A stretch of 64,000 nucleotides of DNA, from NCBI GenBank assembly GCA_033064195.1, contig JARBJD010000110.1, forward strand, positions 124,001 to 188,000, in the 5' to 3' direction. The notes below the pieces were generated by a model. That model was not told the origin of the DNA and did not search any database. It saw nothing but the letters and a program-made list of their open reading frames with translations. Shown piece by piece: positions 11,856-22,944 of this stretch (positions within the stretch are counted from its first letter, which is position 1; every line of letters starts with the position of its first letter). The translations under genes were made by a program, and so were the position numbers. This stretch comes from Blattamonas nauphoetae. Taxonomy: Eukaryota; Preaxostyla; Oxymonadida.

Positions 11856-12111
11856 GTCAGAAACTGTTCGACTCAAAAAGAAACTGATGGTTGGATCTCG
11901 ACTTTGATGCGCACTGACGGAATTGTATTATCTGAGGAGAAAGGAAGAGTGGTATCAAGTTTCTTTTCCATCTTTCAGTGAATACAACAATATTTTGTTA
12001 GGTTTCAATCGCTTTTCTGAAATCTCACTGAAACTGACCCTTAGAGGAAAAGTGAAGTGACACTGATCGAACCAAGTCCTCTGTTGTGATCAATTCACAA
12101 ACCTAAATCGA

Positions 12112-15100
12112 ATGCCGATATGCTTTGGAGATATCGTAATCCTCAGCTCAACAATTTTCGACAGAACAGTTCTCCTCTGTGACAGAATCGTCACTACATG
12201 TTTTCTGTTTGATGAGGAACTCTTCAAGGATGATCGACAATTTATGAGTCAATTTGGACGAAATTGCTGGGAGATAATTGGATTGTCGAAGTTTTCTACA
12301 GATACAACCCCCTCTGCTTTGACGGAGGCGTCTGAAGATCTCTTTGGATATCAACTGCATTACGGAGACAAATTCGTTCTCAGAAATCTGCTAACTCGTC
12401 AAATATTTCGTTTTTCGCAAGATTTTTTGACTGATTTTCGACATGAAGATGAAACAAGAGGGCGAACAGAACTGGAGATTCTCTCACCTTCAGTTTATCG
12501 AAAGAAAGGAGATATTGTCGAAAATGGAGATCACGTGGTGGTTATTGATAACTCTACTGGACTCTGTGTGAGCTATGATCCTTCTACAATCCATACCTTT
12601 GGATCCCCACTCTCAAAACCTCAATGGTTGCCTCTCACCGGAACTGAGACTTCACAATGGACTATTTCAACGTTTGGTGTTGGAATTTGGGCACGACGCT
12701 CAGAATACGGATTGAAAGACAACACAAATAAAGATATACGTCGTAATTGTTCAGATCAAAACAAACAAGAATTTGTGAGTGGAAGCATTGTATCGATCGG
12801 AGATACACAACACACGACGTTTCTTTCTGGCTTCAGTCCATTGTGTGATAGCTATTTGGAGACCTCGAAGGAACATTCACCACTCTTCCGTATTCTGCCG
12901 ACAAAGCCAGTGAAAATCGATTCTATTTCGAATGAACTGCATCAACTCTCCAAAACCAGTGCGTTTGAACGCGGTATTGTAATGGACGCCATCACTCAAG
13001 ATTTCGTTGATCTTCCCGAAATGTGGGAGCTGGACCTTGTATCAGGACGTTTTTTAGACTACAACACCTTTTTGTCTGATTTAAGCAAGACTAACGTTCG
13101 CCTTCGTTGGAATACACCATTTCGAGTGAGATCTCTACTGACTGGCAAACATCTCTCTGTCAACACGGACTCAGGCACAAACATCAAAGAAAAGGATGAA
13201 TCTGCTCGAGAAACAGTAGTTAAAATTCTGCAACCTGTTAAAAAATCGAGTATATCCCTTGATCTGACCGAATCCTCCCACCCTCCAGACTCCCTCTTAG
13301 AAAAGCCGAAATCAGAAGACGACGCAGAAAACATTACTCGTGGAGAGATTGTCTGGAGTTCAGACCAGGATGATCTCGACACCACTCTATTCGCGTGTGT
13401 CCCCCTCAAAGAGTCTACAACCACCAACCTCGTTTCTAACACTCACCCTTTCTCAATCGTGCATATCTCCACTCTCTCCAGACTCACACGTGGACAGCCC
13501 TTCTTCATCGAAGCTGCGGAAGTCAAAAAACGACTCCAACACGAACTCGACATCGCCAAAATTCACAACGAAGACAACTCAGTCCCAATGGATGGTTCCA
13601 TCGGTCTCTCAAGAGCATCCGGCGATGGACCAAAATCACTCGGTCATTCACTTTCTCGATCAAGAGGAAAAAGTTATGGATCACTCAGATCGAAATCGTC
13701 GCATGGAAGTGACTTTTCGAGCCAGTTTGGAGCGCAATTCTTTCGAACAAAGGAAGAAAGGGACAATCCAATTGAACCTTTCTCAGAATGTATGAAACTG
13801 AACACGAGATGCATCTGGGGAAATCTGAAGGCGCTTGGTATGAAGGAGTTGACGAGAGAAGATGTGAAGAAGGAACTGATGAGAGCAGACGAGAAAAAGG
13901 AATTCACGGGAGAAGATGAGAAGATGGAGGAGATGAATGAAGACAAGAAGAAGGAATCGATGTCTCAAGTGTTCAGGTTGATGACAGACGAGGAGAACGA
14001 CGAAGAATGTGTGATTTCAAGAAAAGGGGACAAAGCCAGCTCTCTCGTCTGCTTCCTCCTTAGCTCCTCTCGCATCGTCACTGAACTCATCAACGAGACC
14101 GACCAACAAACGGGGTTTGACCTCTCAACAATCACCAAACTTGATCGTGTGTTGACAATGCTCACAAATCTCCTCTTTCCACTTGTGGACTCGACAGACC
14201 CTGCTGCTGTGCTGTACATGGTGTCATTCATCCATACTTTCAATTCTCTCCCCTCGCCGAGACAGGACACAGAGTTTGACGTTGTTCCCCTAACGAACTC
14301 AGAAACTCTTCAAAACACGATCGCCCAAGCTGGATTTCTTCGATCGTGTTTGGACATTTTGGATCAGTTGTCGCCTTCATCTCACCTCGCTCGCTCAAAG
14401 CAGCCACAACTCCGCCAAGCCGTCAACTCACTCCGAAACACATGCCTCTTCATTCTTTCCACTCTCTGCTTCAAGAACTCGTATTGTGCGTCAGTTGTGA
14501 AACGCAGGGATCTGAAATGGTTGTTTTCGACAAACTTTGTGAACGCGCTTGTTCTCTTCCACACAGTCTTCTGTTCGAATGCTCGCTTCACAGATACGAT
14601 CAGCAAAGAATATCTCGAAGAAGCAATCGCCGCATCGACACAACAAACCGAGAACGAGACCCAACTCATTCTAAACAAGTCTCGATGCATCGTGTTCTTG
14701 AACAGTCTAACCGAATTCAGACCGGATCATGTTGTTCTCTTGCCACTCACCAAGTTCCTCGGAGTTTCCACATTTGAAGCTGACTTTGCAGACATCCAGA
14801 TTCTCAAAACGTGGAAGAAAGACACGAGTGAGATGAGTCCTCTCTCGATTCTCAGAAACACTCTTCGGAAAGAAGCAGACACCGTTAGTGATGAAGACAG
14901 TTTTCTGACCCAACCGAAAAAGATTGACGACCAGACCGAGAAAAGTGATTCTGGGACAGCAATTAAAGTTGTTGTGTTCAAATCAATGCAGAACAGACTG
15001 GCGGAGATTCTGAAGAAACATCGGAGCGCAACACGTTTATTCGCTCAACACAACACCATTCTCATTGAGACCACACCAAGTGAACACACAGACCAATCAA

Positions 15101-18100
15101 CATCGGAGACAGATTCCCCACCAACTCACTCGATCCTCTTTGAATCACTGGAAGGCTATATTGGGTTTACAAGGCCAGAGTTCTTGAAGAGTGTTGATTC
15201 TCTCAACTTCCCTCCTTCGGACAATCAAAAACCGATTGATTTGACAAAAGATTACGTTCGAGAGAAAGATTATCGAACAAACAAGACCGGAAAAGAATTC
15301 AGTCTGAAAAGAGAACCTGAGCTGTGGATGCATCTGGCGCTGTCGCTGAGAATGTTCACAATTCTGACACACCAGGCGAGACAGGAAAGTGTGATTGAAG
15401 CACGACAACTTTTCCCTCACATCTCACTCTTCGCGATGGTCTTCACGCCAGCCATTCCTGGCTTTGTCCGAATCGAAGCGTTCCGATTGCTGAGAGTTCT
15501 CTTCCTCACGCCACATGCGGAGTCGATCACAGAATCTCTCAAACAACCAGGCCCACCCACCGACACGTTTCTGACCAAATCGGAGAAGAGAATCCGTAAG
15601 ACGAAAATGAGTCTTTTCCGAGCCATCCGTGCTGTCTCTCTCATCCTCAACGCACTCCTCATTGCTCAGTCTAATTCGTCCCGTGCACCCAGCAAGCGTC
15701 TTGTGACAAAAGAGTACCTGGCAGCAATTGCTCTCAATCCGAACTTGCACTTTCTCGGACATCTCACCCTCTCCCAACAATTCCAGTTTCTCAACCAATT
15801 CGTCCTCTGCTTGCACTGCTGTCTGTCAACACGAGAAAACAACTCGTTCGAGTCGCAGTACTTTGAAGAAGCCGAGGTTCAAAAAATGAAAGTCAGGCGA
15901 AATGGCAAAGCTGAGAACATTGAAATTAGACATCAAAGTGGACTCAAGCTGACTCTCTCTTATCTCGTCACCAGTCCCATCCGCTTGCGAGAACCGCTCG
16001 TCATCATCCAACACAGCAACACGTTCAACGAAGTGTTGAACATTCTGACAGAGCGAGGCGAGTTAAAGTCAACGCTCCCTCCAGCTGAGGTGAGAATATT
16101 GTGCCGAGAGATTCGGACATCAGCGCAGAGGATCAGGGAGATGATGAAGACGAGAGAAGCGCTGGACACCGTCCAGACTCACTGGAACAACTTCCTAAAG
16201 TCCAAACCAGAACAAGCGGATAAGAAGGCGAGAGTCGGAGACACTTCGGATCTGATTGCTCTGTTGGACAGAAACATCAGCCAGGCAATCGAACCAATCG
16301 TGAAGGCAGAGCTTGCATCGTGGAAACCAGTGCTCGAACCAGATGACACAGGAATCAGAGAGAGATTGGATTGGGCAGAAGGGAAGATGCGCTCACTACT
16401 CCTTTCAGACCATGTGGCAGAGGGACATTTGCAGGGATTGCTCAATTTTATCGAATCGTTGGTCGTACATGGCAGTGCGTCAGAGCTGTTCGACATTCGT
16501 GAGAAGAAGGACGGGACGAATGCCCATTTCATCGAGGCTCCCTCTCTCTCCCACACACCACCTCCCTCCCCCCATTCTGCCGAGATCTTTGAATCAATTT
16601 CTGGAATATCAGTCACATCACATCATCAACTTGACGATCTTCTTGGCTACCACGCTCCACCTGACGAAGTTCTCATCGCTCTTGCAGAGCGCAGCAAGCA
16701 GTCCCTCCCTCCCCTCCAATCAGTCCGAATCCGACCTGCTCTTGTCTCCCTCGTTCGACAATTGGATCTGGTTCGGTTTCTCAGTCTTGCCACACATCAC
16801 CCACACTCTAAAATCGCTGATCGATGTCGTTTCTACCGTCTTCTGCTCCTCATTCTGAATGGGGAGTCACTGGTTGACGCTGAACATCCCACTTCAATGT
16901 CTCACATTGCAGCAGACATTCTTCTCGATCGACTCTTCCTCTCGCTCCACACAAACGAAGATCAAGATCAATCATCGATAGTGTTGGCATCAGCTCTTCT
17001 CGTGCGCCTTCTCCAAGTCCAAACCGTGTCAGCAGTTGTTACACCAAAACAGGTCAAAATGGTGTGTCTGCGATTGGGAGAGAAGCTGAAGACAGAAGAA
17101 CAGAATAATCTCATTCGAATTCTTGTTCTGGCATGTGGGACGCCTACTCACCCACTCCGGAACAACCAATCAACAATCATAAAGGATGGAATTCCTCACA
17201 TACACAAGATTCTCTTCCCTCGCAAAGAGACAAATGGGACCAGTGATCGCAAGACAGCATGGGACGAGCTTCGCGAACAGGAGAACTATCTTTGGGACGC
17301 CGCTGCCCAGCTCAAACGCGAGGACGACACCGAGAATTGTGGAGAAGACCTCGTTCTTCATATTGTGCGTTATTTGTACAGCATCAGAGGAGAGAACACA
17401 CTACCCAGCACAGCACCGTGGCATATTGGCGAAGAAGTGTTGGCGAGTCTGTGTTTCTATCATCGATCGACAGTCGACAACGCGTCCAACGTCGAACTGC
17501 AAGGACACTCCGACCTGGCCATCCGCCTCTCCTCTGTCGAACTTCTGACCTCACTCAGCTTTGGACTTTCCGCAGAATCTCGCCATTACATCAACACATA
17601 CCTCCCGTTCACTTCTCTTGTCCGTGCCATTTCACCAGAGCTCCGAATTGTCCTTCCTGCGTCTGTCGTCAAGATCTTCCACAAGGCGATCATGCATGGC
17701 CATCTGGCATTTCCTCTGTCAAGTATGAACACTTCTGTCGCTGCTGCAAGTCTCCACTCACTCACAAACACGCTTCTGACGAGTTACACTCATTCATTGA
17801 ATGCTCTGGCGCTTCTGAGCTCATCGAGGGTACTGGAAGACGATCCAAAGATGAAGAACCTTCGTCTTTATCAACAAGTCGACTTAAACCACAAATCACT
17901 CGTCGAGAGCATTGTCGATACGATCGACCCAAACAGGCCTGACATGAACCAACCCCCTCTCGACCCCCTCATCCATCCGATGGAACCACAATCACCAAAC
18001 ACAACCATTGATTCGATGAAACAGAATGAGCCTGATGCGGCATCTCACACTCTCAACTCCATCGACCACCCAAAAGTCAACGAAATCTCTCTCCTCCTCT

Positions 18101-21100
18101 CCATCCGAGTGTGTGGGCAGTATTTGTTTTATCTCCTCTTTGAATGCTACCAACCCACAACCCAATTCCTTCTCACTGCCCTCCGCTCACAACTCAAACT
18201 TACTCTCTCCGTCAACCAGCTTGAGACCTTCCTCGCATCCACTCCCATTCCTCCGAACTCTAATATCTCCACCCAGCTACCAGACACCAACACCGCCATC
18301 ACCCTCCCAAAGACAGACGGCCTCAACCAGGATGTCCTGACCAAACTCCAAGTGCTGGACAAGTGGGATGTGGGATTCAAACAAGTCTTGCAGAGTCACT
18401 ACCCTCAAAACAAGGCCGATCCTGCAACCTGGCTAGCGAGACCTGTTCAAAGCGAATATCCACTCACATTCAACCAGTTCTTGGCCATGTTTCGGAAGGA
18501 TGTTGTGTTCATGGATGTGAAGAAAGGGAAGAAAGAATTGAACTTGCAGAAAAAGAGACAAGATCCGTTTGAACTGATGTCTCCAACTTCTCAAGACACC
18601 ATCAAGTCACCAATCTATTCCTTCCACAAAAGCGAAGAATCACTCGCGTCTCGTCTCGCTCTCGCACTCATCGAACGACTCGTCGTTCCTCTGCAAACTC
18701 TCTCCACTCTGATCGTCCTAGCTAGCGACATGTTCGATCCTTCTCATTCTGTGAATGTCACAATCAGTCCAGACTTCCTGTTTCCAATCGACACAGAGGT
18801 AGAACAGCAACAACCCACTCCACCCACCTCCAAACCCACAAACACATCCTCAGTCATCCGAGAAGCTCTTTTCGATTCAGAATCAGCATGGTCTCCTGAA
18901 GCAGCCTCGAATCCTCTCAATTCTGTCCAGAATTCTCTCAACCAGCTGAAAGACTGGCCCATCGTGTTGGGATATAATTCAAGCCTGTTCCGAGACATGT
19001 CCGTTCTCCCACACACCCGCCTCGCTGCCCACCCACCATCCAAATCTTTCCCACATGCGCTCATCCGCTCCATACGTGTTCTTCTCATCTCTCCGTTCGT
19101 CTGTTTGGACGACATAACCACTTCTCACTTTTACAACACCCTCGCCAAACTCAAACCCCGCACTATCGCACTTAATCCTGGCACGGCTTACAAAACGTTC
19201 GTCGATCACTTCGACACGTCCTCTCAGAACGCCCAACTCAGATCGACCACACTCTGCCCGTCGTGCATCCGCACACCAATGACGATTGATGATAAGGGGA
19301 GGGTGAAGCAGATTCAGTATTTATCAACATTCTGCACAGCTGTTGGACAGATCAACTCATTCATCCGAAAAGCCCATCACGAAAAGTCGCCCAAACAAAA
19401 CAATATTCTCAATCATGTAGAAGAGGACCATCCGCCGACCCCGACACCACCAACCCCGGACACACCGAAACCAGCAGAAGACCGATCACACATCCAGTCA
19501 GACGTGAGCCAATTCGGATCAGTTGATGCCAAATTCTTCGTTGCTCATCAAAAATCGAATGTGAAGACAATCACAGACTTATTCCCTAAACTCGGGACGG
19601 ACTCGGCTGCACATCCGTTCGTTGTGAACATGGCAATGTGGCAGCAGAGAGAAGCCCTCGAAGCGGAATGGCGGGACACAATCGACACAAAAACAAAAAA
19701 CCTGACGCTAACGATGAATACCATCGAACGAGAGTTGGAAAAGGAGATTGGTAATGCACTGACAAAGCTGTTTGATGGTTGGGCAAAGCAGAAAACAAGA
19801 TTTGATCACGAAACTTCAGAACTGGGAAACACACTCCACAAGACTCTTCCGTGGATGCCCTGTAGAGAGAACGCCAGAACGGTCTGTGTTATTCTCAATG
19901 TTCTGTGTTGCGTCCATTGGGCGAAAGGATCCAACCAGCTTCGGCTCAACTCCTCACGAAACGGTCTCCTTCACCGAGCACTCATCCAAATCGCTTCCTC
20001 TTCATTGGAAGTTGCTGGAGCAGCCCTACAAACAGTTGTCTCCATCGTCTTGCCACCAAGTCAAAACAAAACCGAGTTGCTCTCAGTGACTGTCGGGAAC
20101 AAACTCTCAAAAAGCCCAGATGATCAAATGTCGTCTGAAGTTGAGATAGAAATCACTCTGATATGTCTCTCGCTCATCGTCGCTCTGATGGAACGACAGG
20201 AATGGCTGTTCCTCCCACGTTTCTGCGAACAACTGAACGAATTAGCAGCAGAAATATCAGATCCATTCGTCGTCGCCACAGAAATCAAGTGGAAGAAGGG
20301 GAACAACTCACTCTCGACGAAGAAAGTGTTAAAAGCGTACATCGAGTCAGCTCTCTCCCTCATCTCTCACCTCACATCCAGCCACAACAACATCGCTCAG
20401 TGCGTCTTTGGAGGGCTGTACACAGCCAAGCCTTCCACCCGAACACGTTCAGAAGACAACGCAGGCGACGCTGTGAGCGAGAAGTGCGCGATCCGCCTGT
20501 TCTCTGCAAAGCTGCGGCTGATTCATCTGAAATACAAAAAGTTTCTGCAGCTGGAGACATCAGACGAACAGACCCGGGTGGATCGGAAGCTGACGACAGA
20601 GATGAAACTAACACCTCTAAAAGCTTCGGTTGTGGCGCAGATTCTTCAGGACGAGGCGATACACCCGTTCTTCCCATCGCCCGAACAACATTTCGACAGC
20701 ATCGGGTCGATGATCCGACTACTCACTTCTCTTGTCCCCAACGCATCGACAGCGAACTGGGCAGAGAATGTGGACTTTGAACACATCAACATGCTCCTCA
20801 CAACACTCACCGATCTCATCTCAGGACCCTGCCTGGCCAACCAGCAGCGAGCAATTGATTCGGGAATCGTGTTGTTACTGTACACACTCCTCTCGCTCGA
20901 ACCAGTGATCAACGTTGACAGAGAAGTGAACGAAGAGAAGAGAAAGATCGAAGAGAAGTGTCTGAAAATGGACACACATATTCTGAATGTCTGCTTTGCC
21001 CTGATTGAAGGGCCGAAGAGAATACAGATTTGTGAACTGCTTTTGAATGCCGAGATCAAACCGCTATTGGTGAAGAAAGTCCAAAATTATGAACAATTCT

Positions 21101-22944
21101 GGGAGAAGGCAATCGAAGAAAAGAAGTCTGATGGTCTGAGCTTTGAAGAGGAGCAGGAATGGGAGAACAAACCATCCACTGTGCGAGATACAGAACTTCG
21201 ATTGATGTGTCTGGACGCGTATCTTCACGAAGTGGAGAGCGGGGTGAAAAATGGAAACGATCAACTGGAAGCATACGACTCACTGAAACACAGGTCGCCT
21301 TTGAAGGAAATAGGGAAAGTGGAGGTTGTGCGGACATATGCAAGTTTGGAGGACGATGGGGAGAGAGTGGTTGGGAAGATGGTGCGAAAGGAGTTGGAGA
21401 GGAGGAAGAATGAGACAAAGGTGACGATTCAGAGCGGTGAGGAGGAACACGAAGTGGTGGAACTGGTAATATTCCCTATCGACCAACACGTCACTACTCT
21501 TCCATCGTCAGCTCACAGGTCAATCATTCAGAAGTGTTGGGAGGTCCCAAACACGATCGATCGGATGGAGAAGTTCCAGACACTCTCGATAGGGACACAC
21601 GAAGGTGAGATGTTGAGCCGGAAATACGACAGAAACCCGTTTGTGCAGTTCACTTTGAACAATATTCTTCATCGAAGTGTGTATGTCACAAGCATCGTGG
21701 TTATGGTTGTATCGCTGATCCTGCTGGTCTTCAAAGATTTCCTGTCCAACCCGAAGGGAATGGAAGTAGTGCTTCTGATTCTGAATGCGGTTCAGTTCGT
21801 ATTGTGTTTGTTCAAACTGGTTCGTTCCATCATCATTGGGAACTCGACGACGACACAGAAGAAGGCCGCATTGTATCGAATCGAGCAACTTCGGAAGAAC
21901 CGGAGTTGGAAGCAGAAACGAGCCGGCATCGGAAATGTGGGGCGTCGTTGGTTGTGGGCACTGAACTGGTCGATTTTGTCAGCTGTGATCTGTCTGGTGT
22001 TCAATGGACTTGCGTTCTGGAAACCGAACTTCATTGGCTTTCTTGTGATCATTCTGATCCAAGACATTCCGATCATCGGAACTATCGCGACTGCTCTCTC
22101 ACTGAACCTACAATTCCTTCTTCTGACGCTGGTTCTGGTTGTACTTCTGCTGGGTGTGTTTGGGGTGTTCCTGTCATCGTTCTACACGAACCGGATTATC
22201 TCAGACGGAACGAACATCTGCAGCACAATCGCAGAGTGTTTCCAGCTGGCTGTGTGGGCGACCCCAGCGAGCGGGCAGAACTTTCCTGATTGGATGACAA
22301 TGACGAATGTTTGGGATGTGATAATTATCCTTGCGTTCTTTGTTGTGATTGGAAGTGTGGCGATCAATCTGTTCCTCGCCGTGATCAACGACAGTGTGGG
22401 GGATCAGCAGGACAATGAGGCTGAAATCACGAACAGACAGATCAACGAATGCTTCGTGTGTGGACAGGAACGGAACAACCTTGAAATGGCAGGAATTGAC
22501 TTCCAAACGCACGTGGAGAAGAAACACGACACTCACAGGTACTTCGCCTTCATCATGACACTTCTGGCGAACAACGAGAATCCACAACGCGAAGTGTTTA
22601 TGACGGGAACAGAAGCTCTCGTGTTGTGCCATCTGCGATACGAGACACACTCACTGACACCTTCTTACTTCCCCATGGATTGGTCACTCTTTCAGAGTGG
22701 ATGGATTGGGAGAGAGACATTGCGGGAAGAAGAGGAGATGAAGAGAGTGGTTTTGTCAGCAACTGAGGAGATGGAGAGCAAGAAGGAGAAGATAATCCAC
22801 GCGCTGAATACGACTCGTGCTGTGAAGGAAAGGTTGGCAAATATGAACACACAGCTCGTGGAAATGCAGCAAAGAATTGAGGCGATGGATCATCACCAAA
22901 CAGACGCCTCCACTCAGCCAGCAACAGCAATTCGACACCCCTGA
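12112..22944 (+). CDS. Inositol trisphosphate receptor-like giant channel
   Basis: A predicted intracellular ligand-gated cation channel, 3,610 residues in one exon. N-terminal MIR-type beta-trefoil repeats are seen near residues 90 (LRNLLTRQIFRFS) and 336 (VRSLLTGKHLSVN). A huge alpha-solenoid (RIH-like) fills residues about 600-3,100, with charged low-complexity inserts. The channel is at the C terminus: membrane segments from about residue 3,190, the pore near 3,380, then LFLAVINDSV and the IP3R-specific C2H2 clasp CFVCGQERN ... THVEKKH at about 3,446-3,471, which ryanodine receptors lack. A short C-terminal coiled coil ends the protein. The selectivity filter GGGIGD is not conserved; the aligned stretch reads TPASGQNFPD. 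It is about 900 residues longer than animal IP3 receptors. Ligand and ion are inferred, not shown. Confidence 0.88.
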   Translation: MPICFGDIVILSSTIFDRTVLLCDRIVTTCFLFDEELFKDDRQFMSQFGRNCWEIIGLSKFSTDTTPSALTEASEDLFGYQLHYGDKFVLRNLLTRQIFRFSQDFLTDFRHEDETRGRTELEILSPSVYRKKGDIVENGDHVVVIDNSTGLCVSYDPSTIHTFGSPLSKPQWLPLTGTETSQWTISTFGVGIWARRSEYGLKDNTNKDIRRNCSDQNKQEFVSGSIVSIGDTQHTTFLSGFSPLCDSYLETSKEHSPLFRILPTKPVKIDSISNELHQLSKTSAFERGIVMDAITQDFVDLPEMWELDLVSGRFLDYNTFLSDLSKTNVRLRWNTPFRVRSLLTGKHLSVNTDSGTNIKEKDESARETVVKILQPVKKSSISLDLTESSHPPDSLLEKPKSEDDAENITRGEIVWSSDQDDLDTTLFACVPLKESTTTNLVSNTHPFSIVHISTLSRLTRGQPFFIEAAEVKKRLQHELDIAKIHNEDNSVPMDGSIGLSRASGDGPKSLGHSLSRSRGKSYGSLRSKSSHGSDFSSQFGAQFFRTKEERDNPIEPFSECMKLNTRCIWGNLKALGMKELTREDVKKELMRADEKKEFTGEDEKMEEMNEDKKKESMSQVFRLMTDEENDEECVISRKGDKASSLVCFLLSSSRIVTELINETDQQTGFDLSTITKLDRVLTMLTNLLFPLVDSTDPAAVLYMVSFIHTFNSLPSPRQDTEFDVVPLTNSETLQNTIAQAGFLRSCLDILDQLSPSSHLARSKQPQLRQAVNSLRNTCLFILSTLCFKNSYCASVVKRRDLKWLFSTNFVNALVLFHTVFCSNARFTDTISKEYLEEAIAASTQQTENETQLILNKSRCIVFLNSLTEFRPDHVVLLPLTKFLGVSTFEADFADIQILKTWKKDTSEMSPLSILRNTLRKEADTVSDEDSFLTQPKKIDDQTEKSDSGTAIKVVVFKSMQNRLAEILKKHRSATRLFAQHNTILIETTPSEHTDQSTSETDSPPTHSILFESLEGYIGFTRPEFLKSVDSLNFPPSDNQKPIDLTKDYVREKDYRTNKTGKEFSLKREPELWMHLALSLRMFTILTHQARQESVIEARQLFPHISLFAMVFTPAIPGFVRIEAFRLLRVLFLTPHAESITESLKQPGPPTDTFLTKSEKRIRKTKMSLFRAIRAVSLILNALLIAQSNSSRAPSKRLVTKEYLAAIALNPNLHFLGHLTLSQQFQFLNQFVLCLHCCLSTRENNSFESQYFEEAEVQKMKVRRNGKAENIEIRHQSGLKLTLSYLVTSPIRLREPLVIIQHSNTFNEVLNILTERGELKSTLPPAEVRILCREIRTSAQRIREMMKTREALDTVQTHWNNFLKSKPEQADKKARVGDTSDLIALLDRNISQAIEPIVKAELASWKPVLEPDDTGIRERLDWAEGKMRSLLLSDHVAEGHLQGLLNFIESLVVHGSASELFDIREKKDGTNAHFIEAPSLSHTPPPSPHSAEIFESISGISVTSHHQLDDLLGYHAPPDEVLIALAERSKQSLPPLQSVRIRPALVSLVRQLDLVRFLSLATHHPHSKIADRCRFYRLLLLILNGESLVDAEHPTSMSHIAADILLDRLFLSLHTNEDQDQSSIVLASALLVRLLQVQTVSAVVTPKQVKMVCLRLGEKLKTEEQNNLIRILVLACGTPTHPLRNNQSTIIKDGIPHIHKILFPRKETNGTSDRKTAWDELREQENYLWDAAAQLKREDDTENCGEDLVLHIVRYLYSIRGENTLPSTAPWHIGEEVLASLCFYHRSTVDNASNVELQGHSDLAIRLSSVELLTSLSFGLSAESRHYINTYLPFTSLVRAISPELRIVLPASVVKIFHKAIMHGHLAFPLSSMNTSVAAASLHSLTNTLLTSYTHSLNALALLSSSRVLEDDPKMKNLRLYQQVDLNHKSLVESIVDTIDPNRPDMNQPPLDPLIHPMEPQSPNTTIDSMKQNEPDAASHTLNSIDHPKVNEISLLLSIRVCGQYLFYLLFECYQPTTQFLLTALRSQLKLTLSVNQLETFLASTPIPPNSNISTQLPDTNTAITLPKTDGLNQDVLTKLQVLDKWDVGFKQVLQSHYPQNKADPATWLARPVQSEYPLTFNQFLAMFRKDVVFMDVKKGKKELNLQKKRQDPFELMSPTSQDTIKSPIYSFHKSEESLASRLALALIERLVVPLQTLSTLIVLASDMFDPSHSVNVTISPDFLFPIDTEVEQQQPTPPTSKPTNTSSVIREALFDSESAWSPEAASNPLNSVQNSLNQLKDWPIVLGYNSSLFRDMSVLPHTRLAAHPPSKSFPHALIRSIRVLLISPFVCLDDITTSHFYNTLAKLKPRTIALNPGTAYKTFVDHFDTSSQNAQLRSTTLCPSCIRTPMTIDDKGRVKQIQYLSTFCTAVGQINSFIRKAHHEKSPKQNNILNHVEEDHPPTPTPPTPDTPKPAEDRSHIQSDVSQFGSVDAKFFVAHQKSNVKTITDLFPKLGTDSAAHPFVVNMAMWQQREALEAEWRDTIDTKTKNLTLTMNTIERELEKEIGNALTKLFDGWAKQKTRFDHETSELGNTLHKTLPWMPCRENARTVCVILNVLCCVHWAKGSNQLRLNSSRNGLLHRALIQIASSSLEVAGAALQTVVSIVLPPSQNKTELLSVTVGNKLSKSPDDQMSSEVEIEITLICLSLIVALMERQEWLFLPRFCEQLNELAAEISDPFVVATEIKWKKGNNSLSTKKVLKAYIESALSLISHLTSSHNNIAQCVFGGLYTAKPSTRTRSEDNAGDAVSEKCAIRLFSAKLRLIHLKYKKFLQLETSDEQTRVDRKLTTEMKLTPLKASVVAQILQDEAIHPFFPSPEQHFDSIGSMIRLLTSLVPNASTANWAENVDFEHINMLLTTLTDLISGPCLANQQRAIDSGIVLLLYTLLSLEPVINVDREVNEEKRKIEEKCLKMDTHILNVCFALIEGPKRIQICELLLNAEIKPLLVKKVQNYEQFWEKAIEEKKSDGLSFEEEQEWENKPSTVRDTELRLMCLDAYLHEVESGVKNGNDQLEAYDSLKHRSPLKEIGKVEVVRTYASLEDDGERVVGKMVRKELERRKNETKVTIQSGEEEHEVVELVIFPIDQHVTTLPSSAHRSIIQKCWEVPNTIDRMEKFQTLSIGTHEGEMLSRKYDRNPFVQFTLNNILHRSVYVTSIVVMVVSLILLVFKDFLSNPKGMEVVLLILNAVQFVLCLFKLVRSIIIGNSTTTQKKAALYRIEQLRKNRSWKQKRAGIGNVGRRWLWALNWSILSAVICLVFNGLAFWKPNFIGFLVIILIQDIPIIGTIATALSLNLQFLLLTLVLVVLLLGVFGVFLSSFYTNRIISDGTNICSTIAECFQLAVWATPASGQNFPDWMTMTNVWDVIIILAFFVVIGSVAINLFLAVINDSVGDQQDNEAEITNRQINECFVCGQERNNLEMAGIDFQTHVEKKHDTHRYFAFIMTLLANNENPQREVFMTGTEALVLCHLRYETHSLTPSYFPMDWSLFQSGWIGRETLREEEEMKRVVLSATEEMESKKEKIIHALNTTRAVKERLANMNTQLVEMQQRIEAMDHHQTDASTQPATAIRHP

